Below, piece after piece: positions 17,691-25,819 of a DNA stretch of 64,000 nt. The notes beneath the pieces are model-generated. The model was not told where the DNA came from, searched no databases, and was given only the letters and a program-made list of their open reading frames with translations. A program made the translations under genes and the position numbers. The stretch is taken from NCBI GenBank assembly GCA_018242585.1, contig JAFEBQ010000051.1:1-64000 (forward strand), read 5' to 3'. The stretch comes from Planctomycetota bacterium. GTDB lineage: Bacteria > Planctomycetota > Planctomycetia > Pirellulales > PNKZ01. The first letter of the stretch is position 1. The number at the start of each line of letters is the position of its first letter.

Positions 17691-18584
17691 CTACTTCGAT
17701 CCCAGGGATGCTTGAGTGCGGGCAGCGGGTTCGCCGCTCAGGTTTTTCCATTCAGCGGCGTTCTTTTCGAGCGCTTCTTGCAGCTCTTTGATGTGTGCAT
17801 TGAGCTTGGCATTGTCGCCGGTGAGTTGTTTTTCTTTATTCAAATCAGCCAACCGGGTTTCGAGCGTGATCTTTTCCGAGGCCAGCATGGCCCGCTGGTC
17901 GACCGTCGAAAACCCGAACAAGGCCGACAAGCCCACCGTCGCCATCATCACGCCAAACGCTCCACAGACCCAGTTAGCCCGGTGCTGCGCGGCGCGGGTG
18001 GTCCACACGCCCCAGGTGATGCCCATGGTCCACAGACCGTTGGCAAAGTGGAACACGCAGGACAGCACGCCGATGGCGTAGACAATCTTGGCCCACAACG
18101 GCACCAGCGCCGCGTGCGTCGTCGAGGTGGCGACCTCGGGGTCGAACTGGCCGCCCCCCAGCTTGTGAATCGTGGGGCTCGCCCAGTCGGCGTGAATCCA
18201 ACCGTGCATGTGGAACACGTGGCCAAAGATGAAGAACAGCGCGATCCAGGCCGTGGCCCGTTGCAACGTGTAACGGACGTTGCCGACGTAATTGTACGAA
18301 GCGGTGTTGGCCGTGCCGGAACGGACGATCAACACGCCGACCAGGGCGTGAAAGATGATCGGCAGGAAGATGAACGTCCACTCCACCAGGGGGAGCGCCG
18401 GTCCAAGCGAGTGAATGGCGTCGACCGCCTCTTGAAATCGCTTGGAGCCGGCCAGCACGCTGGCGTTGGTGGCCAGATGGACGCACATGTAAGCCCCCAC
18501 CGGGATCAAGCCCGACAGGGAGTGCAGTCGCCGAATCAGAAACTCGTGCCGGGCATAGAACGACGGGGCGGGAAGAGTATCCAC
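17691..18584 (-). CDS. sdhC: Succinate dehydrogenase cytochrome b558 subunit
   Basis: Membrane anchor of the menaquinone-linked (type B) succinate dehydrogenase. The 297-residue protein has about five hydrophobic helices between residues 20 and 235. Histidines at helix positions (for example in RLHSLSG, FHALVG, GHVFHMH and CVFHF) can bind two hemes. After the last helix it carries a charged segment of about 60 residues with heptad-like spacing (residues 238-285), probably coiled coil, longer than in Bacillus SdhC. Start is GTG at 18584 with GAAGGAA about 12 bases upstream. It is the first gene of sdhCAB; a promoter candidate is annotated upstream. Confidence 0.92.
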   Translation of the reverse strand: MDTLPAPSFYARHEFLIRRLHSLSGLIPVGAYMCVHLATNASVLAGSKRFQEAVDAIHSLGPALPLVEWTFIFLPIIFHALVGVLIVRSGTANTASYNYVGNVRYTLQRATAWIALFFIFGHVFHMHGWIHADWASPTIHKLGGGQFDPEVATSTTHAALVPLWAKIVYAIGVLSCVFHFANGLWTMGITWGVWTTRAAQHRANWVCGAFGVMMATVGLSALFGFSTVDQRAMLASEKITLETRLADLNKEKQLTGDNAKLNAHIKELQEALEKNAAEWKNLSGEPAARTQASLGSK

Positions 18585-18695
18585 CTAAGACGATTCCTTC
18601 GCTAACGACGCAGCGGGGGGACAAGCGAGACGAGCGCGGTCGGCACCCGAGCGCTGGAGTGCCGCGCGAACAACGCCGACGGTCGAACGAAGGGT

Positions 18696-18723
18696 AGTAT
18701 AAGGGGCATAGGTTTGCTGGCAA
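18696..18723 (-). promoter_or_regulatory. Sigma-70-type promoter candidate for sdhCAB
   Basis: On the minus strand TTGCCA (18718-18723) and TATACT (18696-18701) are separated by 16 bases, giving a predicted start near 18689 and a leader of about 105 bases before the sdhC GTG. The remaining bases of the 18585-19046 gap hold only AT-richer sequence, a sigma-54-like site and no gene. Confidence 0.5.
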
Positions 18724-18941
18724 GCAGCCCGGCGGATCGCGCGTAACCTCAAACGAGTCTGCCTGTTTGGCAGGTTGTGACGAGCCCCGTTTTTATCCGC
18801 AAACGCGCGCTGAATCGCCCAGTTTATCTGTCAGAAATCTAATCTTCTTGTTACAAGATATTAGCCGGAGCATACTTGCATAAAGTGGGCTCCCCAGCCG
18901 CAATGTGAATGGAAAATCGCGTTCCCGGCCGGCCCGCAAAT

Positions 18942-18957
18942 TGGCACGAGCTATGCA
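18942..18957 (+). promoter_or_regulatory. Sigma-54 (RpoN) -24/-12 promoter candidate
   Basis: Reads TGGCACG, four bases, then ATGCA. This matches the sigma-54 consensus TGGCACG-N4-TTGCA at every position except one (A for the first T of TTGC). The GG and GC elements are correctly spaced. The predicted start near 18968 lies about 79 bases before the receiver-protein gene at 19047, which is the only gene it can serve. Confidence 0.6.
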
Positions 18958-19046
18958 TTAATAGCAATTGCCTCGACATTTGCGGCCGCTTTGGCAGACG
19001 CGGCTGGTGGACGAGAGCACGTGAGCCATGACGGTTCGATAGTGCC

Positions 19047-19454
19047 ATGAACCTGAACCCTGTCTCCATCCTGAGCCCTGTCTCTATCCTGATCACTGAC
19101 GACGACGTCAGTTGGCGTGAAACGCTGCGCGACGTCTTTGCCCCGCCGAACTTCATGCCCTTCTTGGCCGGCGACGGGGAAGAAGCGCTGACGATCATCC
19201 GCTCGGGCACCATCCACGTGGTACTGCTCGACATGCACATGCCGCGGCTCACCGGCTTGGAAACCGTCGAGCGGTTGAAAGAGTTCAATGCCCGCTTGCC
19301 CTGCATTCTGATGTCGGCCGAGGCGGACGATCGATTGATCGACCAGGCCCGCCGGCTACAGGTCTATGACGTGCTGCGCAAGCCAGTCAGCCGCCAGCGC
19401 GTGGTGGCCAGCGTCAGCGACGCGCTCGAACGCGCGTACCGCGAATCGGCATAG
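19047..19454 (+). CDS. Stand-alone response regulator receiver protein
   Basis: A 135-residue CheY-like protein with no output domain. It has the acidic pocket Asp18-Asp20 (ITDDD), phospho-acceptor Asp62 in LLDMHMPRLTG, the Ser90 region (ILMSAEAD) and Lys112 (LRKPVS). The very start contains a near-perfect tandem 18-base duplication giving PVSIL twice before the first beta strand, so the N-terminus is slightly longer than usual. No histidine kinase or effector lies next to it; it is an orphan driven by a possible sigma-54 promoter. It converges with the large PVC gene 39 bases downstream. Likely a phosphorelay carrier or a protein-protein regulator. Confidence 0.9.
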   Translation: MNLNPVSILSPVSILITDDDVSWRETLRDVFAPPNFMPFLAGDGEEALTIIRSGTIHVVLLDMHMPRLTGLETVERLKEFNARLPCILMSAEADDRLIDQARRLQVYDVLRKPVSRQRVVASVSDALERAYRESA

Positions 19455-19493
19455 CTCGGGTCTTCTCAAGCACCGAATCGCTTCTCCGCCGGA

Positions 19494-22400
19494 TTACTTT
19501 TCCATGGTCGGCGGTAAGACTTCCAGGACGAACTTGCGGTAGCGCACTTCGGTTGGGCCGCCTGAGTGAAGTTGCAGCGCGATGATCCCGCGCTTCGCGC
19601 CGGCTGGGTCGTCCAAGTCAACGCACAACTGGCCATTGATCCGCGTCTCGAGCTTGCTGCCGTCGGCTTTGATCTCGTACTGGTTCCATTGACCAGGGCG
19701 CAGATGCGACTCGCCCGATTTGTTCCACAGCAGCGCGCGGCCATGTTCCTCATACAACTTCCCCCACCAGCCAGGCCCGATGTCGGCCTGGTACCCCTGC
19801 ACGTCGCCATTGCTCAGAGCCTGACTGCGGAACTGAACGCCTGAGTTCCCTTGGTTGTCAACCAGCAGCACTTCGAACGCCAACTTGAAGTTCGCCACCT
19901 GCATGTCGCTGACCAGGAATTCGTTCTTTTTCAGCCCCGTCGTGCGGCCGACGAGTTCTTCGTTCTCGACGCTCCACAGCGCCGTGTTACCGGTCCAGCC
20001 CGCCAAGTCGCGTTCGTTGAACAGCGAGCGGGCGTTGTCCGCCGTGGCGGCCACCGGCACTTGCGTCGCGCTGGCCAAGTACGCGACCAGCGAGCGGATT
20101 TCACGCTCGCCGAAGGGCTTCAAGATTTCCTCGGGCATCATCGACTTGGTGCTTTCCATCCGCTCATCGATCTCTCGCTTGTTGATCACGACGGTTTCGT
20201 TGGCCGTGGCCAGGGTGATCGAGTTGGCGTCCTCTTGTTTCACCAGCCCGGTCAGCGTGCGTCCGTCGGTGGTGATGATCACCTGGGCGATGTAGTCCTT
20301 GCCGATCAGCGCGCTGGGGTCGACGATGTTCGACAAAATATAATCCAGGTTCGCCCGGTTCGAGCCGGTCAATTCCGGCCCCACCTTCCCGCCGGCGCCG
20401 AACAGCGTGTGGCATAGCGCGCAAGTTTTGACGAACACCGCCCGGCCCAGCGCCGCGTCGGGAGCGTTTTCGCGCTTGGGCTTGGCTTGCAACATTTTGG
20501 TCAACTCGACGATCTGCTTGGCCTTGTCGGCCGGCGTGTCACGCGCGGTCCCCCACACACGGGCGATCTCGGCGTCGACCTGGGCGTCCTTCAGATTCCG
20601 CAACTGGCGAATCACGTCGGCCGATAGATCGGTGCTCGGCACGCGTTTAGCCTCGACCGCCGCCAGCAGCGCCGTGCCATACGCCGGCCGCGAAGCAAGC
20701 GTGTTCAGCGCATCGACACGTTGCGGTTGCGAGAGCCGCGGATAGATGTCGAGCAGCACGCTGGGCGTATGCGGATCGTCGTACAGCGCCAGCGCCCGGA
20801 TCGCGTTGCCGCACAGGTCCGACTCGGCCACCAGCCGTTGCAGCGACGGCGCTAACCCAGGTGCGCGAATCTTGGTCAGCGCCAGCAACGCCGACAGCCG
20901 CTCGACAGTTTTTGCTTTCGGATCATCCATCACTCGCAATTGTTCGCCGATGGCCCGTGTGTCGCCGAACGTCAATGCCAGCGTGGTCGCCTGTCGGCGG
21001 ACATTGGCGTCGGAACTCGCTGAAAGCTTCTGGTACAAGGCGGACCAATTGTCAGGCATTGCCACTTGGCGAAAGCCGGCCAGCCCTTCGTTGGCGGCGG
21101 CCAGCAGGGCGGGCCATTCATCGGGCGTTTCCGCGATTTCGTCGACCATCCACCAACGCGGGCCACGGTCGCCCACGGTGAAATCCTGGTCGTTCGATTG
21201 AGCGGCGCGACGCACGATCAGCGCGCGTAGCAGCGGCAGCTTGCCGCGATGCGCGACGTCAATCGCTTCGAACGGCTCCTCAGTGAAGTATCGTTCGAGC
21301 GCGTACCAATACATCAGCGGCAAGTTGTGGTCTGTGGCGTCTTCGGCGTGCGAGACCAGATGTTCCAGAATCCCGCCGGCGCGAAAGGCGGGTAGCCGCA
21401 ATGCCGCCGACGCCAGATACAACCGCTCGACGGGAGTCGAAGGCCGCCCGGCGCGGTAGAAGTAATTCAGCACAAAGTCTTCTTCCTGAGGACGTTCCTG
21501 TTCGCATCCCAACTGAATCGTCCACGCGCGCACGTAAGGGCTCTTGTCTCCCAACGCAGCCGCAAACAGGACTTCATGACTCAACAGCCCGGTCACGTGC
21601 AACGCCCACAGCGCTCGCAAGCGCCGCGTCTCGTCAGCGTGGGTCTTGAGGATCTCGACCAGTCGCGCGCGTGCGGCCGGGTCGATCTTTCCCTCGCCAT
21701 TGCTGGCCCGTTCTTGCAGAATCCGCCGGGCGTGCCGCACGTACCAGTCGTTCTTGTGAAGCTGCAGCTCGGCCAGTTCCAGGTCGCTGAGCTTTTTCAG
21801 GTCGACCGTCACCGGCTTCGCTTGGCCATAGCTGATCTTGAAGACGCGGCCATTCGAGCGATCGTGCCCGTCGTCGCGACCGTGGTGGCATTGATTGGCG
21901 TCGTACCAATCGATCATGAACACGTTGCCGTCCGGGCCGTAGGTCAGATACAGAATCTGCGACCACATATCGTTGGCCTGCAGGAAGTCTGGCGCCCGGT
22001 CACCGACATAGCCCGAGCCGCGCGGCGCGAGTTGATCCTGGTTGATCCGCGCGCCGTGGATGTTGTTCATGAACAACTGGTCGCGGTACTTCTCGGGCCA
22101 GGCGCCGCCAAGATAGACCATCGCGCCGGCGTGGGCGTGGCCGCCACCGCTGTTGTCCGACGCGCTCCGATCGGCGTTGTTCCACTGGTTGCCGACCCAG
22201 TGACGATGCAAGGCAATCGTCTTGATGTCGTCGTAGGTGTAGGGGTTGAAGTGCTGGCCCGCTTGCCGGTGATAGCGACCGCCTTGAATCACATGGAACA
22301 GGTGCGGGATCACGCAGGCGGTCAGGAACGCCTGCCCGCGGTCGTTGAAGTCGACACCCCAAGGGTTGCTTGTCCCGTGGGCAAAGACCTCGAACTCGTG

Positions 22401-23618
22401 CCGCAGCGGCTGATAGCGCCAGATGCCGGCATTGATCGGTACGCGCTCCGCGTCGGGCGTGCCGGGCTTGCCCACGCGCGAGTGCGTGAACACACCGTGA
22501 CAGCCATACAGCCAGCCGTCGGGCCCCCAGATGAACGAGTTCAACGTCTCGTGCGTGTCCTGAAAGCCGAAGCCGTCGAGCAGCACCTGTGGCGGACCAT
22601 CCGGCACGTCGTCGCCGTCTTTGTCAGGAATGAACAGAAAGTTCGGCGCGGCGCCGACCCACACGCCCCCAAAGCCGACTTCCAGCCCGCTGACCAGGTT
22701 CAACTTTTCAGCGAACACCTTGCGCGAGTCGAAATGCCCGTCGCCGTCGCGATCTTCAAAGATCAGAATTCGGTCTCGGGCTTGGTCTTCGGTGACGTGG
22801 CGCGGATAGCTGTAGGCTTCGGCGATCCAAAGTCGCCCCCGATCGTCGATGGCCATGGCGATCGGCTGTTGCACGTCCGGCTCGCCGGCGAACAGATCGA
22901 CACGAAAACCCTCGGGCACGATCATCGCCCGAGCCGCAGCCACCGGATCGAGGCCGGCGTTCTCGTGCGCCGGCGCGGCTGGCCCCGTGTGACCACGGGC
23001 CAGCGCGATCGCCGGCCGGGCATCATGGAAGCGGAAATCGTCGAAGTTGATGTGCCCCCACGGGCCGCTGTCCTCGTCGACCACGCGAATGAACATGGAC
23101 TTGCCGCGCACGTCCTTCAGGTCGACGATCACCGGTTCCAGGTTTTCGCGATTGCGTCCCGAGATGGTGAAGAAGACCTCGTTGTTGTCCCGACGCACCA
23201 GGTCGACGCGCGTCGTCTGGTGACTGCCGCCGGCGACCAGAAAGCTGGCAAATGGCTTATCGACGGCGAACGGGACCGAAGTGAGCGTCCCTTGCGGCGC
23301 GTCCTGGCCGCGCTCGAAGGTGCCGATCCAGAAACGTCCCTGATGCTGGCTGGTCATGTCGGCGCGGCCACGCGCGGTGACCGCGTCCCCTTCGATCGGC
23401 TGCCCCGTGAAGGCGTCCCCCTCAGCGCGCCAATCGGCCAGCGTGCCGGTCTCGAAGTCAAGGTTCAGCCGGCGTCCCTGGGCGTCGGTCGGCAACTCGC
23501 CGCCACGCGCGCGAGCAGGGGATGCGTCGGCCGCATGCACTGGCACAACCAGCGTCGACAAGACGAGCAGAGCAATCGTGCGGCAAACCGAGCGCGCACG
23601 CAGGTGGCGATGCGTCAT
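19494..23618 (-). CDS. Large secreted PVC protein: propeller dehydrogenase-like, HEAT, c-type heme and DUF1080 domains
   Basis: A 1374-residue exported protein. After a signal peptide (about 1-30) comes a beta-sandwich-like region (about 50-200, LDFETGTLADW ... GHINFDDFRF). Next is a planctomycete membrane-bound dehydrogenase-type propeller (about 230-580, starting VPEGFRVDLFAGEP), then an alpha-helical HEAT-like stretch (about 610-1040). A heme site follows at Cys1066-A-L-Cys1069-His1070 with GGKVGPELTG and a PVC-type heme-domain tail. Last is a C-terminal DUF1080 (3-keto-disaccharide hydrolase-like) domain from about residue 1198 (LFNERDLAGW) to the end. The order suggests a sugar-oxidising, electron-passing enzyme acting outside the cytoplasm, but the substrate is unknown. 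Start is the ATG at 23618. Confidence 0.88.
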   Translation of the reverse strand: MTHRHLRARSVCRTIALLVLSTLVVPVHAADASPARARGGELPTDAQGRRLNLDFETGTLADWRAEGDAFTGQPIEGDAVTARGRADMTSQHQGRFWIGTFERGQDAPQGTLTSVPFAVDKPFASFLVAGGSHQTTRVDLVRRDNNEVFFTISGRNRENLEPVIVDLKDVRGKSMFIRVVDEDSGPWGHINFDDFRFHDARPAIALARGHTGPAAPAHENAGLDPVAAARAMIVPEGFRVDLFAGEPDVQQPIAMAIDDRGRLWIAEAYSYPRHVTEDQARDRILIFEDRDGDGHFDSRKVFAEKLNLVSGLEVGFGGVWVGAAPNFLFIPDKDGDDVPDGPPQVLLDGFGFQDTHETLNSFIWGPDGWLYGCHGVFTHSRVGKPGTPDAERVPINAGIWRYQPLRHEFEVFAHGTSNPWGVDFNDRGQAFLTACVIPHLFHVIQGGRYHRQAGQHFNPYTYDDIKTIALHRHWVGNQWNNADRSASDNSGGGHAHAGAMVYLGGAWPEKYRDQLFMNNIHGARINQDQLAPRGSGYVGDRAPDFLQANDMWSQILYLTYGPDGNVFMIDWYDANQCHHGRDDGHDRSNGRVFKISYGQAKPVTVDLKKLSDLELAELQLHKNDWYVRHARRILQERASNGEGKIDPAARARLVEILKTHADETRRLRALWALHVTGLLSHEVLFAAALGDKSPYVRAWTIQLGCEQERPQEEDFVLNYFYRAGRPSTPVERLYLASAALRLPAFRAGGILEHLVSHAEDATDHNLPLMYWYALERYFTEEPFEAIDVAHRGKLPLLRALIVRRAAQSNDQDFTVGDRGPRWWMVDEIAETPDEWPALLAAANEGLAGFRQVAMPDNWSALYQKLSASSDANVRRQATTLALTFGDTRAIGEQLRVMDDPKAKTVERLSALLALTKIRAPGLAPSLQRLVAESDLCGNAIRALALYDDPHTPSVLLDIYPRLSQPQRVDALNTLASRPAYGTALLAAVEAKRVPSTDLSADVIRQLRNLKDAQVDAEIARVWGTARDTPADKAKQIVELTKMLQAKPKRENAPDAALGRAVFVKTCALCHTLFGAGGKVGPELTGSNRANLDYILSNIVDPSALIGKDYIAQVIITTDGRTLTGLVKQEDANSITLATANETVVINKREIDERMESTKSMMPEEILKPFGEREIRSLVAYLASATQVPVAATADNARSLFNERDLAGWTGNTALWSVENEELVGRTTGLKKNEFLVSDMQVANFKLAFEVLLVDNQGNSGVQFRSQALSNGDVQGYQADIGPGWWGKLYEEHGRALLWNKSGESHLRPGQWNQYEIKADGSKLETRINGQLCVDLDDPAGAKRGIIALQLHSGGPTEVRYRKFVLEVLPPTMEK

Positions 23619-23784
23619 GCGAAAGTCCCTCTCGGGCAGGTGCGGCTAGGCGGGTCCGCAGGGGGCGGGCTTTCGCTTCAGCCTAATCGATCCACCGGCA
23701 CGGACCATGAAAAAATGCGCAAGCCGGTTGATGTTTTTTACCCGCGAGGGCTCGAATCCCTGCGAAATCTCCGCACACTTCACG

Positions 23785-23868
23785 GGGTGCCATGCTCAAG
23801 CCCTGAAGGCTTGAGCATGCCGTGCGAGCACTCCGCATGCTCAAACAAGAAGTTTGAGCATGGCACCC
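23785..23868. repeat. Double-hairpin element with outer arms (CATGCTCAA type)
   Basis: Outer arms GGGTGCC (23785-23791) and GGCACCC (23862-23868) enclose two hairpins. One is CATGCTCAAGCC with its complement (23791-23819); the other is CATGCTCAAAC with its complement (23836-23862). The layout, outer arms around two inner hairpins, is the same as in the unrelated-sequence element at 58386-58516. It lies in the 280-base gap between the PVC protein and epmA, which otherwise holds nothing recognisable. Confidence 0.75.
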
Positions 23869-23898
23869 AAGGAAGATGGTGCGCGGCAGTAAAAGACT

Positions 23899-24882
23899 TC
23901 ACGCGCGGTCGAGTGGGAACGGCAGCACGTCGGCCAGTGTCTGCTTGCCGGACACGAGCATCAATAGCCGATCGAAGCCCAACGCCACGCCCGAGCATTG
24001 GGGCAGACCGCGTTCCATCGCCACCAGCAAGCGGCTCTCTTCGGGCAGCGGCGCTTTGCCATCGTGAACGCGCCCCTGGTTGTTCACGCGGTTCCGCTCG
24101 CGCAGCACGGCAGGATCGAGTAGTTCGTGATAGCCATTGGCCAGTTCGATGCCATCGGCGTACAGTTCGTACCGCTCGGCCACGTCCGGCGGCCCGCGGC
24201 GCACAACAGCCAATGCCGCCTGCGACGCCGGGTAGTCGCACAATATCGCCGGCGCGCCGACTCCCAGCTTCGGTTCGATCAACTCGACCAGCAACCAATC
24301 GAGCCACAGGTCGCGCTCGTCGCGTGGAAACGTCTCGGGGGGCGTCAGGCCGCGCGCCGCGCCAGCGGCGATCAACTCGTTGACCGGGGTGTGGTGCGGG
24401 TCGATGCCGGCATGGCGCGCGAACGCCTCGGCGTACGTCAACCGCTCGGGCCGCCCACGACCGAGCGTCACCTCGACCAGATCGGCCAGCAGTTCCATGC
24501 CCGCCGCGTAGTCATCGCCGACGCGGTACCATTCGAGCATGGTGAACTCGGGATTGTGCCGCGCGCCGAATTCACCCTGGCGAAAGGCGTGGCCGATTTG
24601 ATAGATGGCCGTCGCGCCGGCCGCCAGGATTCGCTTCATGTCGAACTCAGGGGACGTCTGCAGGAACAGCCGCCGCGCGCCGGCGGCCGAGCGGACGTCG
24701 GGGCGGAATTCCGCCTCGATCGGGTCCAATTGCCGGTCGACGACCGTATCGGCCGAGAGGACCGGCGTGTCGACCTCGACGAACCCGCGCGTATCGAAGA
24801 ACTGGCGGACTTGCTGTAACAGCCGGGCTCGCAACTGAATGATCGGCCACGAAGCGCTCGGCAAGTAATCAGCGGAGGACAT
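23899..24882 (-). CDS. epmA: EF-P lysine ligase EpmA (PoxA/GenX)
   Basis: Class II lysyl-tRNA-synthetase-like enzyme that attaches beta-lysine to elongation factor P. The 327-residue protein lacks the anticodon-binding domain of LysS. It shows class II motif 2 (FRQGEFGARHNPEFTMLEWY) and motif 3 (GVALGFDRLLML), with the substrate-binding GIELANGYHEL stretch between. The ATG at 24882 is preferred over an upstream TTG at 24888, as GGCGGGA sits 6 bases before it. It lies near efp and epmB, so the whole modification pathway is local. A hairpin repeat separates it from efp. Confidence 0.93.
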   Translation of the reverse strand: MSSADYLPSASWPIIQLRARLLQQVRQFFDTRGFVEVDTPVLSADTVVDRQLDPIEAEFRPDVRSAAGARRLFLQTSPEFDMKRILAAGATAIYQIGHAFRQGEFGARHNPEFTMLEWYRVGDDYAAGMELLADLVEVTLGRGRPERLTYAEAFARHAGIDPHHTPVNELIAAGAARGLTPPETFPRDERDLWLDWLLVELIEPKLGVGAPAILCDYPASQAALAVVRRGPPDVAERYELYADGIELANGYHELLDPAVLRERNRVNNQGRVHDGKAPLPEESRLLVAMERGLPQCSGVALGFDRLLMLVSGKQTLADVLPFPLDRA

Positions 24883-24946
24883 ATTCAATCCCGCCTAGCC
24901 GCAACACGATTTACTTCGCCGCAACTCCGCAGGAGTGCGCGCCGCA

Positions 24947-25092
24947 TTTCAACCCTCGCCCCTTGTGGGAGAGGGTGGATCGCGTAGCGATCCGGGTGAG
25001 GGGTGCGCCGCGGGCTCGCGCGGCGCACCACCAGCTTCTTACCCCTCATCCGCCCTGCGGGCACCTTCTCCCACAAGGGGAGAAGGGCTCGT
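24947..25092. repeat. Intergenic hairpin repeat, copy C
   Basis: Same family as copies A, B and D. Read on the minus strand it matches the second half of copies B and D, with GGGAGAAGG, GGATGAGGGG and CCCTCTCCC blocks. It fills most of the gap between epmA and efp. No gene is visible in it. Confidence 0.75.
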
Positions 25093-25143
25093 GCGCGCTC
25101 GGTGATGACTTTCAGACGCCGCACACTTCTCAGATGCAGCGCG

Positions 25144-25713
25144 TTACTCTTTGACCCGTTCCAGGTACTCGGCCGTGCGCGTGTCGACCTTAATCAGGTC
25201 GCCAATGTTGACGAAGGCCGGGCAGATGATTTCGCCGCCCGTTTCCAGCTTGCAAGGCTTGGTCAAGTTAGTGGCGGTGTTGCCGCGCACGGCCGGCTCG
25301 CAGTATTCGATCCGCAGCACGACCTGGTTGGGCGGGCTGACGGTGATCGGGAGGTTGTTGAACAGCACCATGCTGCAGATCATCCCTTCCTTCAAATACT
25401 TCCAGCCTTCGTCCACTTGCTCGGCCGTCAACTCGTACTGCTCGTACGAGGCATTGTCCATGAACACAAAGTGGTCTTGCTGCCGGTACAGGTATTGCGC
25501 GTCGATTTCGGCGACGTCGGCGGCTTCGAGCGAGTCGCCGCCCCTGTAGGTCCGGTCCAGTGTCGTGCCGCGCACCAGGTTCTTGAGCCGGCACTTGTAC
25601 AGCGCGTTTCCCTTGCCCGGCTTCACAAAGTTGTATTCGACCATCAGGTAAGGTTCGCCGTCGATCTGAACCTTGATGCCCTTCTTGAAATCGCTGGTGT
25701 TGTACGAGGCCAC
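25144..25713 (-). CDS. efp: Elongation factor P
   Basis: Translation factor that relieves ribosome stalling at polyproline. The 189-residue protein is standard length for the three-domain fold and has the modification loop KPGKGNA with Lys34 at the E. coli position. Neighbouring epmA and epmB imply lysylation of Lys34. The start is GTG at 25713, with AAGGA 9 bases upstream. A promoter candidate (TTGACT, 17 bases, GCATAC) lies at 25737-25765. It is divergent from epmB across about 106 bases. Confidence 0.97.
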   Translation of the reverse strand: MASYNTSDFKKGIKVQIDGEPYLMVEYNFVKPGKGNALYKCRLKNLVRGTTLDRTYRGGDSLEAADVAEIDAQYLYRQQDHFVFMDNASYEQYELTAEQVDEGWKYLKEGMICSMVLFNNLPITVSPPNQVVLRIEYCEPAVRGNTATNLTKPCKLETGGEIICPAFVNIGDLIKVDTRTAEYLERVKE

Positions 25714-25736
25714 GGTGAACTTTCCTTGGTCAGGGT

Positions 25737-25765
25737 GTATGCTGAACGAATCGTGTAAAAGTCAA
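25737..25765 (-). promoter_or_regulatory. Promoter candidate for efp
   Basis: On the minus strand TTGACT at 25760-25765, a 17-base spacer and GCATAC at 25737-25742. The predicted start near 25730 leaves a short leader before the GTG at 25713. The -35 is strong and the -10 only fair. Confidence 0.5.
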
Positions 25766-25819
25766 ATCAGGTTGTCGCGTCGCCGGGCCGGCCCCACGAC
25801 GCCATTTATCGAGCCGATC

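Noticed and set aside
23690-23775. Possible tRNA T-arm (GCTCGAATCCC)
   Set aside because: No acceptor, D or anticodon arms can be folded around it, and it overlaps intergenic hairpins.
21576-24383. A 935-residue open frame on the plus strand across the PVC gene and epmA
   Set aside because: It is antisense to two well-supported genes and has no start site, domain or composition of its own; long antisense frames are expected at this GC content.
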